DNA of 64,000 nucleotides from assembly GCA_028554755.1 (NCBI GenBank), contig JAPTOF010000005.1, positions 2,628,501-2,692,500 on the forward strand. Reading direction: 5' to 3'. Each line of letters starts with the position of its first letter. Within the stretch, counting starts at the first letter, position 1. A program made the position numbers and the translations under genes. Below the pieces are notes generated by a model, which saw nothing but the letters and a program-made list of their open reading frames with translations, was not told where the DNA came from and did no database searches. The stretch comes from Cordia subcordata (taxonomy: Eukaryota; Streptophyta; Magnoliopsida; Boraginales; Cordiaceae). Shown here one piece after another: positions 1 to 11,060 of the stretch.

Positions 1-856
1 TAATAGCAAGAATAGATTCCATTGCTTACATGTCAGGTGTTATTGCTTAAATTGGTGTAATCTAACCATGTCTATGTGATGAAGATCGATGGTGCATAAC
101 TAATAACTATCCTAGGTCGAGTCTCCTTCAGCTTAAATCTAGCCAATAGGTGTCCTGGTAGGTTTAGTTGATCTTAGTTCGCTTAAAAAGCTAGTTTGTT
201 CACCCTAAGGCCTTAAGTCATAAGGACCATGCCGGAGCTTTAAGTAGACGACGCTTAGGGACAGACCCGCACTGAATCCTAGGGATGGATTAGGGAACTA
301 ATTAATTGACCAAATGCTAGGATTTGATCAATCTAAGTCACCTACAATCCTAACTAGCTAGCTTTAATTCCTAGTCATAAAGACCACATGCTAGCTCTAG
401 GAGTCATTGCCTAGGGATGGACCGGCACTGAGGCTTAGAGTATTATTTAGCAGGTTAATTAGGAGTCTAAACGAGAGCAACCAAATATAATCCATCAAGC
501 AATCCTAACGAGAAGTAGTAATCACCCATTTGTAAGACATAATCACCTTAGTCCCCTAGTTCTGACGTTTAAATCCTCTTAGATCGCTTGATTCTGTTAT
601 TTTTCACACACACACAGCCTTTTAGTTTCCTTGCCCTTAGATTAGATTTACATTTCCCACACTTCATTCCGCCTCAAAAACCCCAAAAAGATCATAATTT
701 AGGGACCTAACGCATAGCCATTTAGGACGCACATAGCTTAGGACACCACACATGTTTGGCCTCCCCGTGGATTTAACCCTGCACTCGCACACACCATACT
801 ACATGCAACCCGTGTACTTGCAGGCTATTTAGGCTTGTGCCACAAGACAGTGATCA
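1..856 (+). repeat. Partial LTR, family A (3' portion, Athila-like)
   Basis: The segment is collinear with the 3' halves of the solo LTRs at 22917-24860 and 55075-56931. Shared landmarks in the same order are the AGCCAATAGG hairpin remnant near 150, the CATAAGGACCA block near 220, a second such block near 375, a decayed TCCCCGTGGATTTAACCC box near 765, and the terminal GGCTATTTAGGCTTGTGCC ending in TGATCA. The 5' end lies outside the window. No primer-binding site follows position 856, so this is probably a solo or truncated LTR rather than the 5' LTR of an element. Confidence 0.8.
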
Positions 857-1117
857 CTCACCTACCAAAATTAACACCACACACGCATATATATTTGGAG
901 AGCTCTAGTGCCAAACCAAGCAGCAAAAATAAGAAGCTTTGAGCTCTATTCTTTCTCTGCTAAAAAAAATCCCAAAAAAACGCTTCTTTTATTTTCTTTT
1001 TCTTCCTTTCCTTTTCCTTTTTCTTTAGTTTATTTTTAGCTTTTATTCTAAATTAATTTAGGGTTTATTTTTTGCAAGATTTATTGGACTTTTTAGAGCA
1101 AATTTTTTGGAGAAAAT
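857..1117. other. Short host segment left of the nested insertion
   Basis: This AT-rich, pyrimidine-rich stretch carries a TATATATTT near 888. It lies between the family A LTR and the Athila derivative. If the nested elements are removed it joins 18424 onward, so it may be the upstream half of the family C LTR-like remnant there. No coding potential is visible. Confidence 0.4.
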
Positions 1118-2386
1118 TGATGTCTAAAATAAACCACGAATCTATATTTGTTTGTGCTTGATTTTGGAATTAGATGTTTCCCAATTGCTGTTATTTCTTC
1201 TATTTTGGCATAAATAGGTTTGAAAAAAAAAAGATGAAAGCAATATATATGTATTGAAAAGACTTTTGGACTTCTTTGAAGCTTTTAAGAAGACACCACT
1301 ACCTTAGACGTGCCCACACCAGAGTCTACGCGGGATTAACCAAGTTTGACTGAGAATTGGAAGATATTTTGTACGTTTCCTAGAGAAGAATTGTCGACCA
1401 AAAATACGTATTAGTTCTAGAAGGAAAGATAATATTTTGCAAGTGTTTTAGTTTGGCAAGGATTGGATTTTTGCTTATTTATTTTTTATTTCAGATTAGC
1501 ATTAAAAGAGTTCCCTTATTTGAAGGAACTCCTAGGCTAGATATTTTTCTATAAATCCTCCAGGGAATATAGAGTTATTCAATTTTCAATCTTAATATTC
1601 AAATTAGCTTTTTAGCAAATATTTTTTTTCTTCGAGGTGCATAATTGCCAGACTCTTATTCTAGATAAGGTTAATCGAAGTTTATGGTTCACTTTTATTT
1701 TAGTATTTGTGTGTTTACTGATTTAAAAATTAATATTGTCTTGTGATTGTTTAATTTTGTGCATGATTATTCAGTTGCTTGACGATAGGTAACCAAATAG
1801 ATTAATTTAATTAATCTAATAATAGTGATAACCAGGTCACCCGTTTAAACATATAATCTAACTGAGCGATTGCCGCGAGAGAATCAACTTTTAGAATTAG
1901 GTCCTTCTAGAGCTATAATGCTACCTTTTGATAGACTTTTTAGGCATCTCCGGGGGCTAGACCGTGTAATAGGTAAGACCAAAGTGGGAAAAAATCATGG
2001 GGAGTTTAAACCATTATCAACACTAAAAGGAGAGGTTAGATTGTTAGGCCGTGCCAACAACCATAACTGATTTATCAAAATAGGAAAAAGTCACCTTTGC
2101 ATCTAGGATCAGATTTGTAGGCCTAAATAGATAACACACCCTAGGCTAGGTCATTAAACTATTTAATTTTTTTTAATTGCCTTGCTTTATTGTTAGTTCT
2201 CTAGTTTTTTTTATTGTTTATTTAATTTTAATTAACAACCCCACTCTTTCTTCTATTTCCCTTGTTCTTCTATCTTGGCATAAAAATTATATTTTATAAA
2301 CCAATCTCTGTGGGTTCGACCTTTCTCGCCACTATCGCAAATAAAGAGAGTAAGAATTTTATTTTTGGTGGATTCGGCATTCATCA
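1118..2386 (+). repeat. 5' LTR of the Athila derivative
   Basis: It matches 5919-6622 and 17820-18418 over its length, starting near the shared AAAATAAACCA block and ending near GATTCGGCA..ATCA. Near its 3' end is CTGTGGGTTCGACC (2308-2321), the T-arm-like box discussed in the findings. The pair has many substitutions and small indels, indicating an old insertion. Confidence 0.8.
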
Positions 2387-2640
2387 AAATTTTGGTTCAT
2401 TTTTAGGGATTGGTGCTAATTTGTTTGTCCTTTTTATGACCAAGTTAGATCATAAGGGTGATTTACAATTTTATCTAGACATTGAAAGAACCGCAAATAG
2501 CTTAAAGAAGAAGCAACGTCGCAAAAAATGCGAGAACTAGCTAGTACATCACAAGCTTCATCCGAATCATCAATTGAAGAAATTGACTCAAATCCTCCGA
2601 ATAAAGCTTATATGATTGCCTATGTCAAGCCAGTGACATT
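2387..2640 (+). pseudogene. Athila gag N-terminal remnant
   Basis: Just after the LTR a reading frame contains DIERTANSLKKKQRRKK near 2476-2525. This recalls the start of Athila Gag proteins (an acidic residue, then IERT and a basic helix). A neighbouring frame continues with a Ser-rich stretch and NPPNKAYM. The homologous central gag and all of pol are absent; at about 2640 the sequence jumps to the conserved post-pol box. At 2393-2410 a sequence starting TGG sits where the tRNA-Asp primer site should be, but I count only about half of the positions matching, so the PBS has decayed. Assignment rests on position and a short motif. Confidence 0.5.
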
Positions 2641-2673
2641 AAACAAAGGCACTTATGGGAGGCAACCCATGCC
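2641..2673 (+). other. Post-pol conserved box (GGGAGGCAACCCAT type)
   Basis: The sequence GGCACTTATGGGAGGCAACC is followed by CATGCC. A related motif lies after the integrase of the full Athila element (9826-9850, minus) and after the ORF of the 6.9 kb element (30046-30072, minus). Its presence right after the gag start marks the deletion junction in this element. Confidence 0.6.
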
Positions 2674-2949
2674 TTAGTCCCTGGAGTATTTTTGATAGTT
2701 TCGATTTTCGCAATTTTTCTTATTTTTAGGAATCTTTATTTTATTTTTTATCATTCTTTATCTTAGAAAATTTTATTCTCGTCTAACAAAAATTTTTGGA
2801 GTGTTTTGATGGTTGGCAAAACAACATTTAATGAAAACAAAAAGTTTTCCAGTGGTGAAACATGGACTTTCTGGCACAATTTTGGATGCTGGGTCATTAG
2901 ACGTGCCCACATCAAGGCTTAAGGTTTGTTTTTCTCTCAAATAGAAGTT

Positions 2950-4110
2950 AGACAACTTTTAATTCCTTTTTATTTCTCTTTCTGCTCTTTCTTCTCCACC
3001 AAACCCACTACCACAAACTACTATAGCCACCACCCCAAAGCTTTAATTCTTTCACAAATCACAACACCCACTTGTTAAAACTCATCATGGGCAAGAAAAG
3101 ATTAACAAAAACACCACTCAAATCAAACCCGAAAGCCAAAAAGACAAGAAGCCATATACCCACCACCACCGCCGCTTTTGCGGGTGGTTATCTGCCACTA
3201 TCGGAGTGCATCGCGACCTCCTCTCAAGCCTCCGAGCCCTCTATGTTGGTTCTTTGCATGGTAAATCAAGGATTTGAGGTGACCACTCTATTTTTGCAGC
3301 CATGGATGAATTTTTGGATATTTCACTTTGATTTTCAAATTCGGGCAATAAAAGAGGTATTCCAAAAACCTCTTCTCATCCTATATCTTTTTGAAATTTT
3401 TACATGTTGAGATTTTAGAGATTTTGTGTTCCAAGAATGTGGTGGATGAATTTTGTAAAAATTTTGATTGGATTTCTTAGTTTAGGATTGTGTGTCATGC
3501 TTATCAACAGTTATTTAGGAAATTTTATGTACCAATTAGACATGACTAAAATGGAAAATACACTCTGGGGCTAATTGTTTTTGGATATTTGGGTGTTATG
3601 ATGGTCTATAAGACATTGGGTTTCATTGGGATACATATTTTTGTAATTGAAAGTCATGCTAATTTTGAGTTGTGTAGAGATTCTTCTTGCAAATTTGTTC
3701 ATAAGGAAACGTATGGAAAAAAGGTTGGGTTTGAAATCTACAGTTGAAATTTTGGTTGAGAATATTGATTGGAAATCATATGTTAGTGTTAATTGTCCTG
3801 CATATTTTGAGCCTTGTAAAGAGTTTACTCAACCTTTACTTTGTCAATCAATCTAGGTATATTTTGAAATATTATGGTGTGGCTAACTTTTTTGGTTGAT
3901 GGGTATTTTGTTTACTTTATCAATCAATGGGTTTAATTTGGCTATGAGTCTAATTGATGATGAATATCCTGCTTTGTTGCCTCTTTGCGCAATTATTGGT
4001 ATCATCTTGATGACTTTTGAGATGAGAGTTGAATTTTTGTATGCCTTAAATTTAATCCTAAAAGGAAGAAAGGTGTTGCTTCTTTGTTTTTGTAGATAGA
4101 ATCATAACTA
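2950..4110 (+). pseudogene. Env-like or third-ORF remnant of the Athila derivative
   Basis: Downstream of the post-pol box are fragments of coding sequence in several frames: a lysine-rich opening (MGKKRLTKTPLK, 3084 on), a stretch containing FYVPIRHD near 3520, and hydrophobic stretches around 3647-4099. Athila elements carry an extra env-like ORF at this position, opening with a basic region, so a decayed copy is the natural reading. Frames are broken many times and no signature is complete. The assignment is mainly positional. Confidence 0.35.
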
Positions 4111-4256
4111 GCACACTATGAGACTTGTGTGGAGCATATTTCATACGCAATTGATAGAACACAGAGTTTCAAGACCACGCGCCCCCTTCATGAATTTTAG
4201 GGAAGTCCTCGTCCTTTTTTTCACTTTTTGTTTGTTTTCTTTTTTTTATTTTCTTT
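4111..4256. other. T-rich spacer before the hairpin
   Basis: Non-coding, strongly T-rich. It leads into the AGGA stem-loop. Confidence 0.4.
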
Positions 4257-4299
4257 CACATTGAGGACAATGTGTGTTTTAAGGGTGGGGGAGGGAGTA
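4257..4299 (+). promoter_or_regulatory. AGGA-loop hairpin plus purine tract (internal PPT-like)
   Basis: CACATTG-AGGA-CAATGTG at 4257-4274 forms a perfect 7-bp stem with a 4-nt AGGA loop. It is followed by TTTTAAGGGTGGGGGAGGGA. The full Athila element and the 6.9 kb element have the same loop with different but complementary stems, also followed by a purine tract. Confidence 0.6.
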
Positions 4300-5879
4300 C
4301 TTCTTGCCTTTTTATTGCAGAAAAAAGAAAAAAACAAAGAGAAATGTATGCTTAATTTTTGTAATCTCATTGTCTGTTATCTTTTTTTTTTTTTGGCAAA
4401 TCAAGGTTTTTATACTCAAGAAACTTGAATTGGTTGCAATTGTAAGTTGGTACATGATCCCATGGTATTTAGTTGCCTTTAATAGTTGCTTTGAAAACAA
4501 AGTGATTGAACCTTGTTTAATCTTTACTTGGGCTTAAAAATTTTCATGTGCTTAAATTGGAAACCAATGCCTAGTTGGAGTTTCATAGGTGCTTGCCTTG
4601 ACTTATTTTTTGTAGTGAAATTTTGAAACTTGAGTGCCTAGGAAAGTTATGTCAGGATTTAGGTCACTCCTAGAAAAATGTGCTTAAATTATTATTCAAA
4701 TTGTAAAAGAGGTACAACAAAAATACCAAAAAAAGAAAGAAAAGAAAGAGAAAAAAGCACTTCTCTCCGTTGGTCAACCAAAAAGGACCATGAGTGAAGC
4801 TATTAGCCACCTAGAATTGTGACCAATTGAGTAACCGGGGGTGTTTTTGACAAATGTTTGTTATCATGTAAAAAGGTTAAGTGACATTCTAAGCAACCCG
4901 TGAAAGTAATAAAGTGTGTGCAAAGTGATTGAAAGCAGTTGAAGTGATCTGACTTTCCGGCAGCTAGGCCTAGGCACAAACTTATTTTCTTAAGGAAAAT
5001 TGCCAAGCCAAGTACTTTTGATTTCGCTTCTATGCACTGGTGTAATCATAATTTGGCTATAATCTTGTGTATGCTTTAATTGGTGCAAGGTTCTTTTACC
5101 TAGTGTTTGGTTGCTATTAGTATGGCTTATGCATATGGTGATACTTGTTTTGTCTTGCTAAGCACTAGCTTACCTTTGTTCTTTTCTTTGGGTCTCTATG
5201 AGCTATGATGGTGGGATTTGGACATGTTATGTGCTTAAGTTCGTATATTTCTAATGTAAGGTAGAGTTTTTGGTGCAACAAAGATATATTGGTGATTTTG
5301 GGGTAAAAATTTTAGGTCATGTTTTGAAAGATGATTGTTTTTGAAAATTTTTTGAAAAAGTTGTGTTTGAATTGGAGAATTTTAAGAATTTTATTGAAAA
5401 GAATGTATGAAAAGAATTGTTTACTGCAAAGTGTCTTTGCAAGTTGGATGCATCTTTACTTATGTGATTTAAAAAGGAATTTAGTCTACTTGTTTATGCA
5501 ACATTCTTGAGCTCGATTTGGATGAATGAATTGTGTTGAGAAGTTGGACTTTGATATAATTATCCTTTGTTTGAATGGTAGATTGAGTTTGGAATTGGGA
5601 AAAGTGTTGTGTGCTCAAGTTTGTTGAGATGACTGGGAAGTTAAAGACTTGGTGCTACATGTTTTATTATGTCATTTTGGAAGTGATGTTGCGTAGAAAA
5701 AGCTATCGGAAGTCTTTTTGTGAAAAGAGAATGACAGGGAAACAATAGTTTTGTGTTGGAACATTGTTGCATTTGCTTAATGCTTATGTATGTTCTTAAT
5801 TTGTGAAAGTTAGCATCTAACATGGAAAACGAGATTTTGAAGAAATCCTACCTGAAGATTTTATGTCCTAAATTGAGTA
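4300..5879. other. Non-coding 3' internal region of the Athila derivative
   Basis: About 1.6 kb without a credible ORF. Contents include T and A runs (4383-4396; 4720-4760) and TTG-rich sequence. It corresponds in position to the long untranslated tails at 8504-9825 and 28595-30045 of the other two elements. Confidence 0.5.
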
Positions 5880-5918
5880 CATGCTTTAGGGCAAGCATGG
5901 TCTAAGTGTGGAGGAATT
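5880..5918 (+). promoter_or_regulatory. Hairpin and polypurine tract at the 3' LTR border
   Basis: CATGCTT-TAGGGC-AAGCATG (5880-5899) is a perfect 7-bp stem with a 6-nt loop. It is followed by GTCTAAGTGTGGAGGAATT directly abutting the 3' LTR. The purine run is the plus-strand primer (PPT). Confidence 0.65.
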
Positions 5919-6622
5919 TAATGAGTCCAAAATAAACCATGAATGCACATTTGTTTGTTCTTAATTTTGGAAATAGCTGCTTTCCAATTGCTGTTATTTC
6001 TTATATTTTGGCATAAATAATCTTGGAAAAGAAAATAGAGGGATATATATGGACTGAAGGGACTTTTGGACATGTTTAGAGCTGTTAAGAAGACACTGCT
6101 GCCTTAGATGTGCCTACGCCAGAGTCTATTTACGATTGACCAAGTTTGACCAAGAATTGGAAGGTATTTTCCGTGTTGCTTGGAGAGGAATTATCGACCA
6201 AAAATACATATTAGTTGTAGAAGGAAAAATAATATTTTGGTAGAGTTTTAGTTTGACAAGGATTGATTTTTGCTTATTTACCTTTTATTTTAGATTAGCA
6301 ATAAAAGAGTTACCTTATTTGAACGTACTCCTAGGTTAGATATTTTTCTATAAAACCTTTGGGGAACTACGTAGAATTATTCAATTTTCAATCTTAATAT
6401 TTGGATTATTTTTCAAGCAAATATTTTCTTTCTTTTAGGTGCCTAATTGTTAGAATCTTACTCTAGTCGGGTTAATTCAAAGTTCATAGTTCTACAAAAT
6501 CTGTGAGATCTAACTAATTTTTCTTCTTTCGCTTTTATTTTGTTGTTTGTGTTTTTACTGATTTAAGAATTAATATTGTCGTATGATTGTTTAATTCTAC
6601 ACGCGATTATTCAATAGCTTGA
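5919..6622 (+). repeat. 3' LTR of the Athila derivative, first part
   Basis: Collinear with 1118-1785 of the 5' LTR. It is interrupted after CTTGA (6618-6622) by the 11.2 kb element and resumes at 17820. Confidence 0.8.
6618..6622 (+). repeat. Target site duplication CTTGA, left copy
   Basis: The identical CTTGA at 17815-17819 flanks the inserted Athila element. The undisturbed site is seen in the 5' LTR (GCTTGACGATAGG near 1777). Confidence 0.9.
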
Positions 6623-8466
6623 TGATATACGTCTTTGAGTGCAAGCTTTAGAGACACGCAAGCGCACGGATCGATGCAGTGTAGTGTGTGCGAGAACAGG
6701 TGTCGAACCACAGGGAGGCTATGTTGTGAGATGGATTCTACATGTGTGTTCTAAAATGTACCTAAAAATAAGAAATCTAAACTATCTATTTTTTGGGATT
6801 TTGGATTTTTGGTGATCGGGAGCTCTAACTAAAATGAATTAAATTAAATTAAGGGAATGGAAAGTGGGAAACAAATTAATCTAGAAGGACTAACAAATGG
6901 AAAGGGGTTAGGGTGACTTCAACTTATGAATGGGTGATTCTACACTCAAATTCTATGGGATTAAAGAATGATGGCTTATTTTAGTGATTGCTCTTAACTA
7001 GGTAGCTAAATTAGTGTCTTAATTTCCCCCTAGGACTCGATACGGGTCCTTCCCTAGGCGGCGCCTCCTAAAGCTACGGCGTGGTCCTTATGACCTAGGG
7101 CCTTAAGAGTGACTAACTAGCTCCCTAGGTGACTTAGAATGAACCTACCCTAGTACCAAAATCATTGGCTGGATTTAAAGCCAAGACCTAGTGTCGCTAA
7201 GGTTGACTAATCCTATCCTGAAACCTATTGGCTAGATTTAAAGCCAAAGAAACTTGGCCTAGGCTAGCCTTAAATTATGCTTCGTCATTCTAAGGTCACA
7301 ATAGCAGGATTTAACCTATTAACGCATTTATACATGTTCTAATCCAAGGTGTTCACGAATAAAGGGACCTATTCGACCACCAAACATCGTCATGCTCGGA
7401 TTACACAATTAGAAGCATTTAACAACCAACATGTATGCATTATTGAAGTCATATTCACTACTAAGCATGCAAATATACATATAGACATGAATATAAGCAT
7501 TACCTACTTCATAGCATCCATATATAAACACATAGACATGATTATAGCATGGATTAGATGTGTTTAGTAATAAATAGACTTCAATTTATACACATGCTTC
7601 TCATTTAGGCATTTAATCAAACACTTAGACATGAATGAGAAAATAACCATTTGAATAAGAAAATCAAACATGTATATATTTAGTCATTTAATCGCATAAC
7701 ATAAGAGTATATAGCTAACCCATTACATAAGCTAAATCACCCTATACAAGTCTACTCAATCATAATAAAAGATAAAATGAAAGAGAGTTTGTGAAGCTTC
7801 CCTTTCATCCTAGCTAATCTTTTACAAAGCTCTTGATCAACTTGAATCCAAATGTCGAAACCCTCTAAATTCTCTTGCTCCAAAATGATGAAATGTGTGA
7901 AAGAGTGTGTGGGTGAAGACTAGGGTTAAGTGTGTGTGTGTGTGTGATGGGTGTAAAGATCCTCCCCAGAATTATCAAAAGCTCTCCCCCAAAAGATCCC
8001 CTTTTTTAGTCTGAAAATTGGGCTTTTATATCAACTTTTCACGAACTGTCGGTAGACCTAGCCGGTCGACCGGATTTGGAGGGGTGGTCGTCCGACTATT
8101 TTTGGCACCTCTCTGGAGTGGCCGATCAACCTAGCCGGTTGACTGGCTCCTTCTTCTTGGTCGTCCGGCTGGTTTCTTTCCTCCATTCTTTGTCTTTCCG
8201 GCCTCCGATCTTCTCCTTTTGGCTCGTACATCTCCCATCTTTATTACCTATCATCGCCCAATCTCGATCTTAACCCAAAGTTCACCTAAATCATTGAAAA
8301 CAAGCAATTAGTGTAGCAATTTGTCTCTTAAACTCGATATGTATATTTGTTTACGCTCAAGCCTATTCTTATCAAAAGTACTACACCAATGCATCTTTTT
8401 GAGCACTTAATATTTCTTAAACATAGGTAAATTACAATACAAACACACACAAAACACAACACATCA
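6623..8466 (-). repeat. 3' LTR of the Athila element
   Basis: 1844 bp, collinear with 15921-17814. It holds GGTTCGACACC on minus (6699-6709), two TTGGCT...AGCCAA hairpins (7165-7184, 7228-7247), TATAAAAG on minus (8023-8030) and a GCCGGTCGACCGG palindrome (8061-8073). It lacks about 50 bp that the other LTR has at 17371-17422. Confidence 0.92.
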
Positions 8467-8503
8467 ACACCCCTAAACCTTCTCCTTGCTTGTCCTCAAG
8501 CAA
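8467..8503 (-). promoter_or_regulatory. Polypurine tract and AGGA-loop hairpin at the 3' LTR
   Basis: Reading minus, TTGCTTG-AGGA-CAAGCAA (8503-8486) is a 7-bp stem-loop. It is followed by GGAGAAGGTTTAGGGGTGT touching the LTR start, which is the PPT position. The same hairpin with another purine tract recurs about 950 bp upstream. Confidence 0.7.
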
Positions 8504-8939
8504 GCCCAATCTTAAATTTATTTCTAAAGCTGATACAATTGATTGCCTAAAGGATTGACTCGCTATCAAGGTTCGTCTAAGAAGCCTGAAGGAGGCATTC
8601 CTATTGTCAAGTGATCTCCAAATCTCTTTGGATACTCCCTCTACTCATAAGGGGTCTCGTTCCTTGTGGGAATTTCCCAAGTAGCCAGTCCACCACAAGC
8701 CTAGGATTCTAACTCACGCACTCGAGATGTTGATATTTTGTGCTTCCTCAACTAACACAGCCTCCCTAACATGCAGCAAACCTCAAAGACAAGAAGAGAG
8801 AATATACAAATGCAATGGCTCATAAAAAGCCTTATTCACGTATCTACAAAGATGATAACTTGTGCTAAGTTGACATTGTGTCACTTATGCACTTATTCAC
8901 TAACTTTTTGGTGCCTTTAGCTTTTCCTCTTTTTCATTT

Positions 8940-8982
<43 letters not shown>

Positions 8983-9420
8983 CACCTTTTTGCCTTTTTC
9001 AATTTTTTTTTGGATTTTTCATGCTTTGTATTCTATTCACAAAAAGAAAGAAAAAGAAAGGCTTAGGCACATCAAAAAAAGAACCAATCAAGAAAGGGGC
9101 ATTCACATCAACAACCCTTTTCCAACACTCTTTCCTACCAAGCTATGGGGTGATTACAAGGGTTATTCTTTTAAGGTTCTCACTCCCCACAACTTTGAAG
9201 GGCATCCCCTCCAAGACTTAGTATTCAAACCACTTTATTCATTTCCCCACAATGCAACTCATATTCACCAATCAATTGAGTCAATCACAGAAGCCAATGC
9301 AATGATCAACCAAGAAATAAACAACTCTACATGCATCAAAATTGAAAAATTTTCACCATTTTTAAGTGCATAATGCAATCTACCCTAAGCAAGATATATA
9401 ACAAGAAAACCAAACTCCCA
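8504..9420. other. Non-coding tail of the Athila element
   Basis: About 0.9 kb with a (TA)n run at 8944-8980 and no credible gene. Parts align with 28595-29520 of the 6.9 kb element (for example the GATGTTGATA..TCGTGCTTC..ACTAACA segment), showing that the two elements share this region. Confidence 0.6.
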
Positions 9421-9457
9421 CATCCCTAAACCTAAACTTTGCTTGTCCTCAAGCAAA
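9421..9457 (-). promoter_or_regulatory. Internal AGGA-loop hairpin plus purine tract
   Basis: On minus, TTTGCTTGAGGACAAGCAAA (9457-9438) is an 8-bp stem with loop AGGA. It is followed by GTTTAGGTTTAGGGATGTGG. It duplicates the PPT-proximal arrangement at 8467-8503 and could be a second plus-strand initiation site. Confidence 0.6.
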
Positions 9458-9825
9458 TAGATCAAAATACAAAAACAAGCAAATTGTCGTTACAAAACAA
9501 GTAAGGGTGATGGGGATAAGGTATAAACATGGGGAACAACTGGAGAAAGGATAGATTCAACCTCACATTTTCTTCAAAGCTTTCCATGCCAATGATAAAT
9601 CACCATACTACTAATCCTATGACTCACAATTCACAGGCACTCATAAAGAAAACAGGATTAGTAGCATTGCCTATGCATGCTTGCAGTGGCATGTGCAATA
9701 ATAAGCAATGGTGTATCTTATGGGACAAAGGATCGGGATTCAACAATTTGGTTTGGGTGCAAGAAAGATAAAAGAAAGAAAATAAAAAGAAAAGAAAGTG
9801 AACCAAATGCAAAACTGCAAAATTG

Positions 9826-9850
9826 AACCTACGTTGCCTCATAGTAGCGC
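9826..9850 (-). other. Post-pol conserved box
   Basis: On minus AGCGCTACTATGAGGCAACG is followed by TAGG, just downstream of the integrase end. It is related to 2641-2673 and 30046-30072. Confidence 0.55.
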
Positions 9851-9890
9851 TAACCACCATGCCGTCAGCCAGGCAAACACCAACTCATCT

Positions 9891-11060
9891 TCAACTTCCA
9901 TAAATAGGGATCTGAAGCATTAAAGCCTTCACACGAGCCATGCTCAGATCATATGCGTGCTTCAGGCGTTGCCCATTCACCGTCAACTCTCGGCCATCCT
10001 TCAAGTCTTTAATCTTGACTGCTCTAGAAGGATAGGCAACCATCACCTCATATGGACCATCCCATCTTTTCTTAAGCTTACCTGGAAAGAGTTTCAATAG
10101 TGAGTTAAACAACCAAACTTTATCGGAAGGAGATAATGATTTCTTAATAATGTGTTTATCATGAATTCTCTTCATCCTATCCTTATAAAGTTTAGCGTTC
10201 TCTTACGCCTCGAATCTAAGCTCTTCCAATTTCGCTAGATCTAGCTTCCTTTTCTCACCCACTCTTGCCAAGTCAAAATTTAAAGCCTTGATGGCCTAAT
10301 AAGCTCTATGCTCTAGTTCTACCGGCAAGTGACAAGCTTTATCATAAACTAATCTATACGGAGACATACCAATGGGAGTCTTAAAGGCGGTACGGTAAGC
10401 CCACAAAGCATCATTTAGCCTAATAAACCAATCTCTCCTATCGGGCCTAACTATTTTCTCTAAAATATGCTTGATCTCCCTATTGGACACCTCTACTTGT
10501 CCACTAGTGTGCAGGTGATAAGGATTGGCTCCTTATGGGTGACCAAATATCTTCTCAATAAGGCCTCTAAAGTCCTATGGCAAAAATGCAAACCCCCATC
10601 ACTAACTAAGACCCTAAGGACTCTCAATCTAGAGAAAATGTTCTCCTTAATGAACTTAACCACTACCCTATAGTCATTAGTATATGTGGCAATTACTTCA
10701 ACCTATTTGGACACATAATCAACAGCCACTAAAATGTATTAGTACCCAAAGGAAGGTGGAAATGGACCTATGAAATCTATACCCCAAACATCAAACAACT
10801 CACAAGGAAGAATAGGGGATAAAGGCATCATGTTTCTCCTAGAGATGGACCTGGATTGTTGACATCTAAAACACTTTTTACAATACTCTTGGGCATCCCT
10901 AAAAAGAGTGGGCCAAAATAATCCACATTGCAAGACCTTTACGGCGGTCTTCTTTCTACTAAAATGACCCCCACACCTCTCATCATGACACATGCTTAAA
11001 ACATTCTCAAACTCGTCCTCCAGCACACACTGGTGAATCATTTGATCCGCACACACTTTG
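9891..11060 (-). pseudogene. Athila integrase, broken
   Basis: The region matches a Ty3/gypsy integrase, which would join element cDNA to nuclear DNA. The N-terminal HHCC part is visible at 10850-10990 (HDERCGGHF..., then CKKCFRCQQ). The core begins with GIDFIGPFPPSFGY (first catalytic Asp, about 10740-10790), continues with a SDGG segment, and has IKHILEKIV and [18 protein letters not shown] around 10300-10470. The C-terminal part (9891-10175) has KKRWDGPYEVMVAYPSRAV and ends at a stop. At least two frames are used and several stops interrupt the core, so no protein of full length can be made. Next upstream is RNase H; next downstream is the post-pol box. Confidence 0.88.

Noticed and set aside
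3072..4099. Viral envelope gene
   Set aside because: Only position and fragmentary frames point to the Athila env-like ORF; no signal peptide, cleavage or fusion features are recognisable. Listed as a remnant with low confidence.
6699..6709. GGTTCGACACC as part of a real tRNA gene
   Set aside because: No acceptor stem, A box or cloverleaf could be placed around it; it recurs only within LTRs.
7165..7250. Regularly spaced short repeats as a CRISPR array
   Set aside because: Units are hairpins in LTRs with irregular spacing, with few copies and no cas genes; the DNA is eukaryotic.
8878..9373. Plus-strand frames around the (TA)n run
   Set aside because: Tyr-Ile repeats come from the microsatellite; the region is the non-coding tail of the Athila element.
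9430..9460. Hairpin plus T/A-rich sequence as a bacterial-type terminator
   Set aside because: The context is a plant retrotransposon and the stem is followed by purines in sense orientation, not by a U-run.
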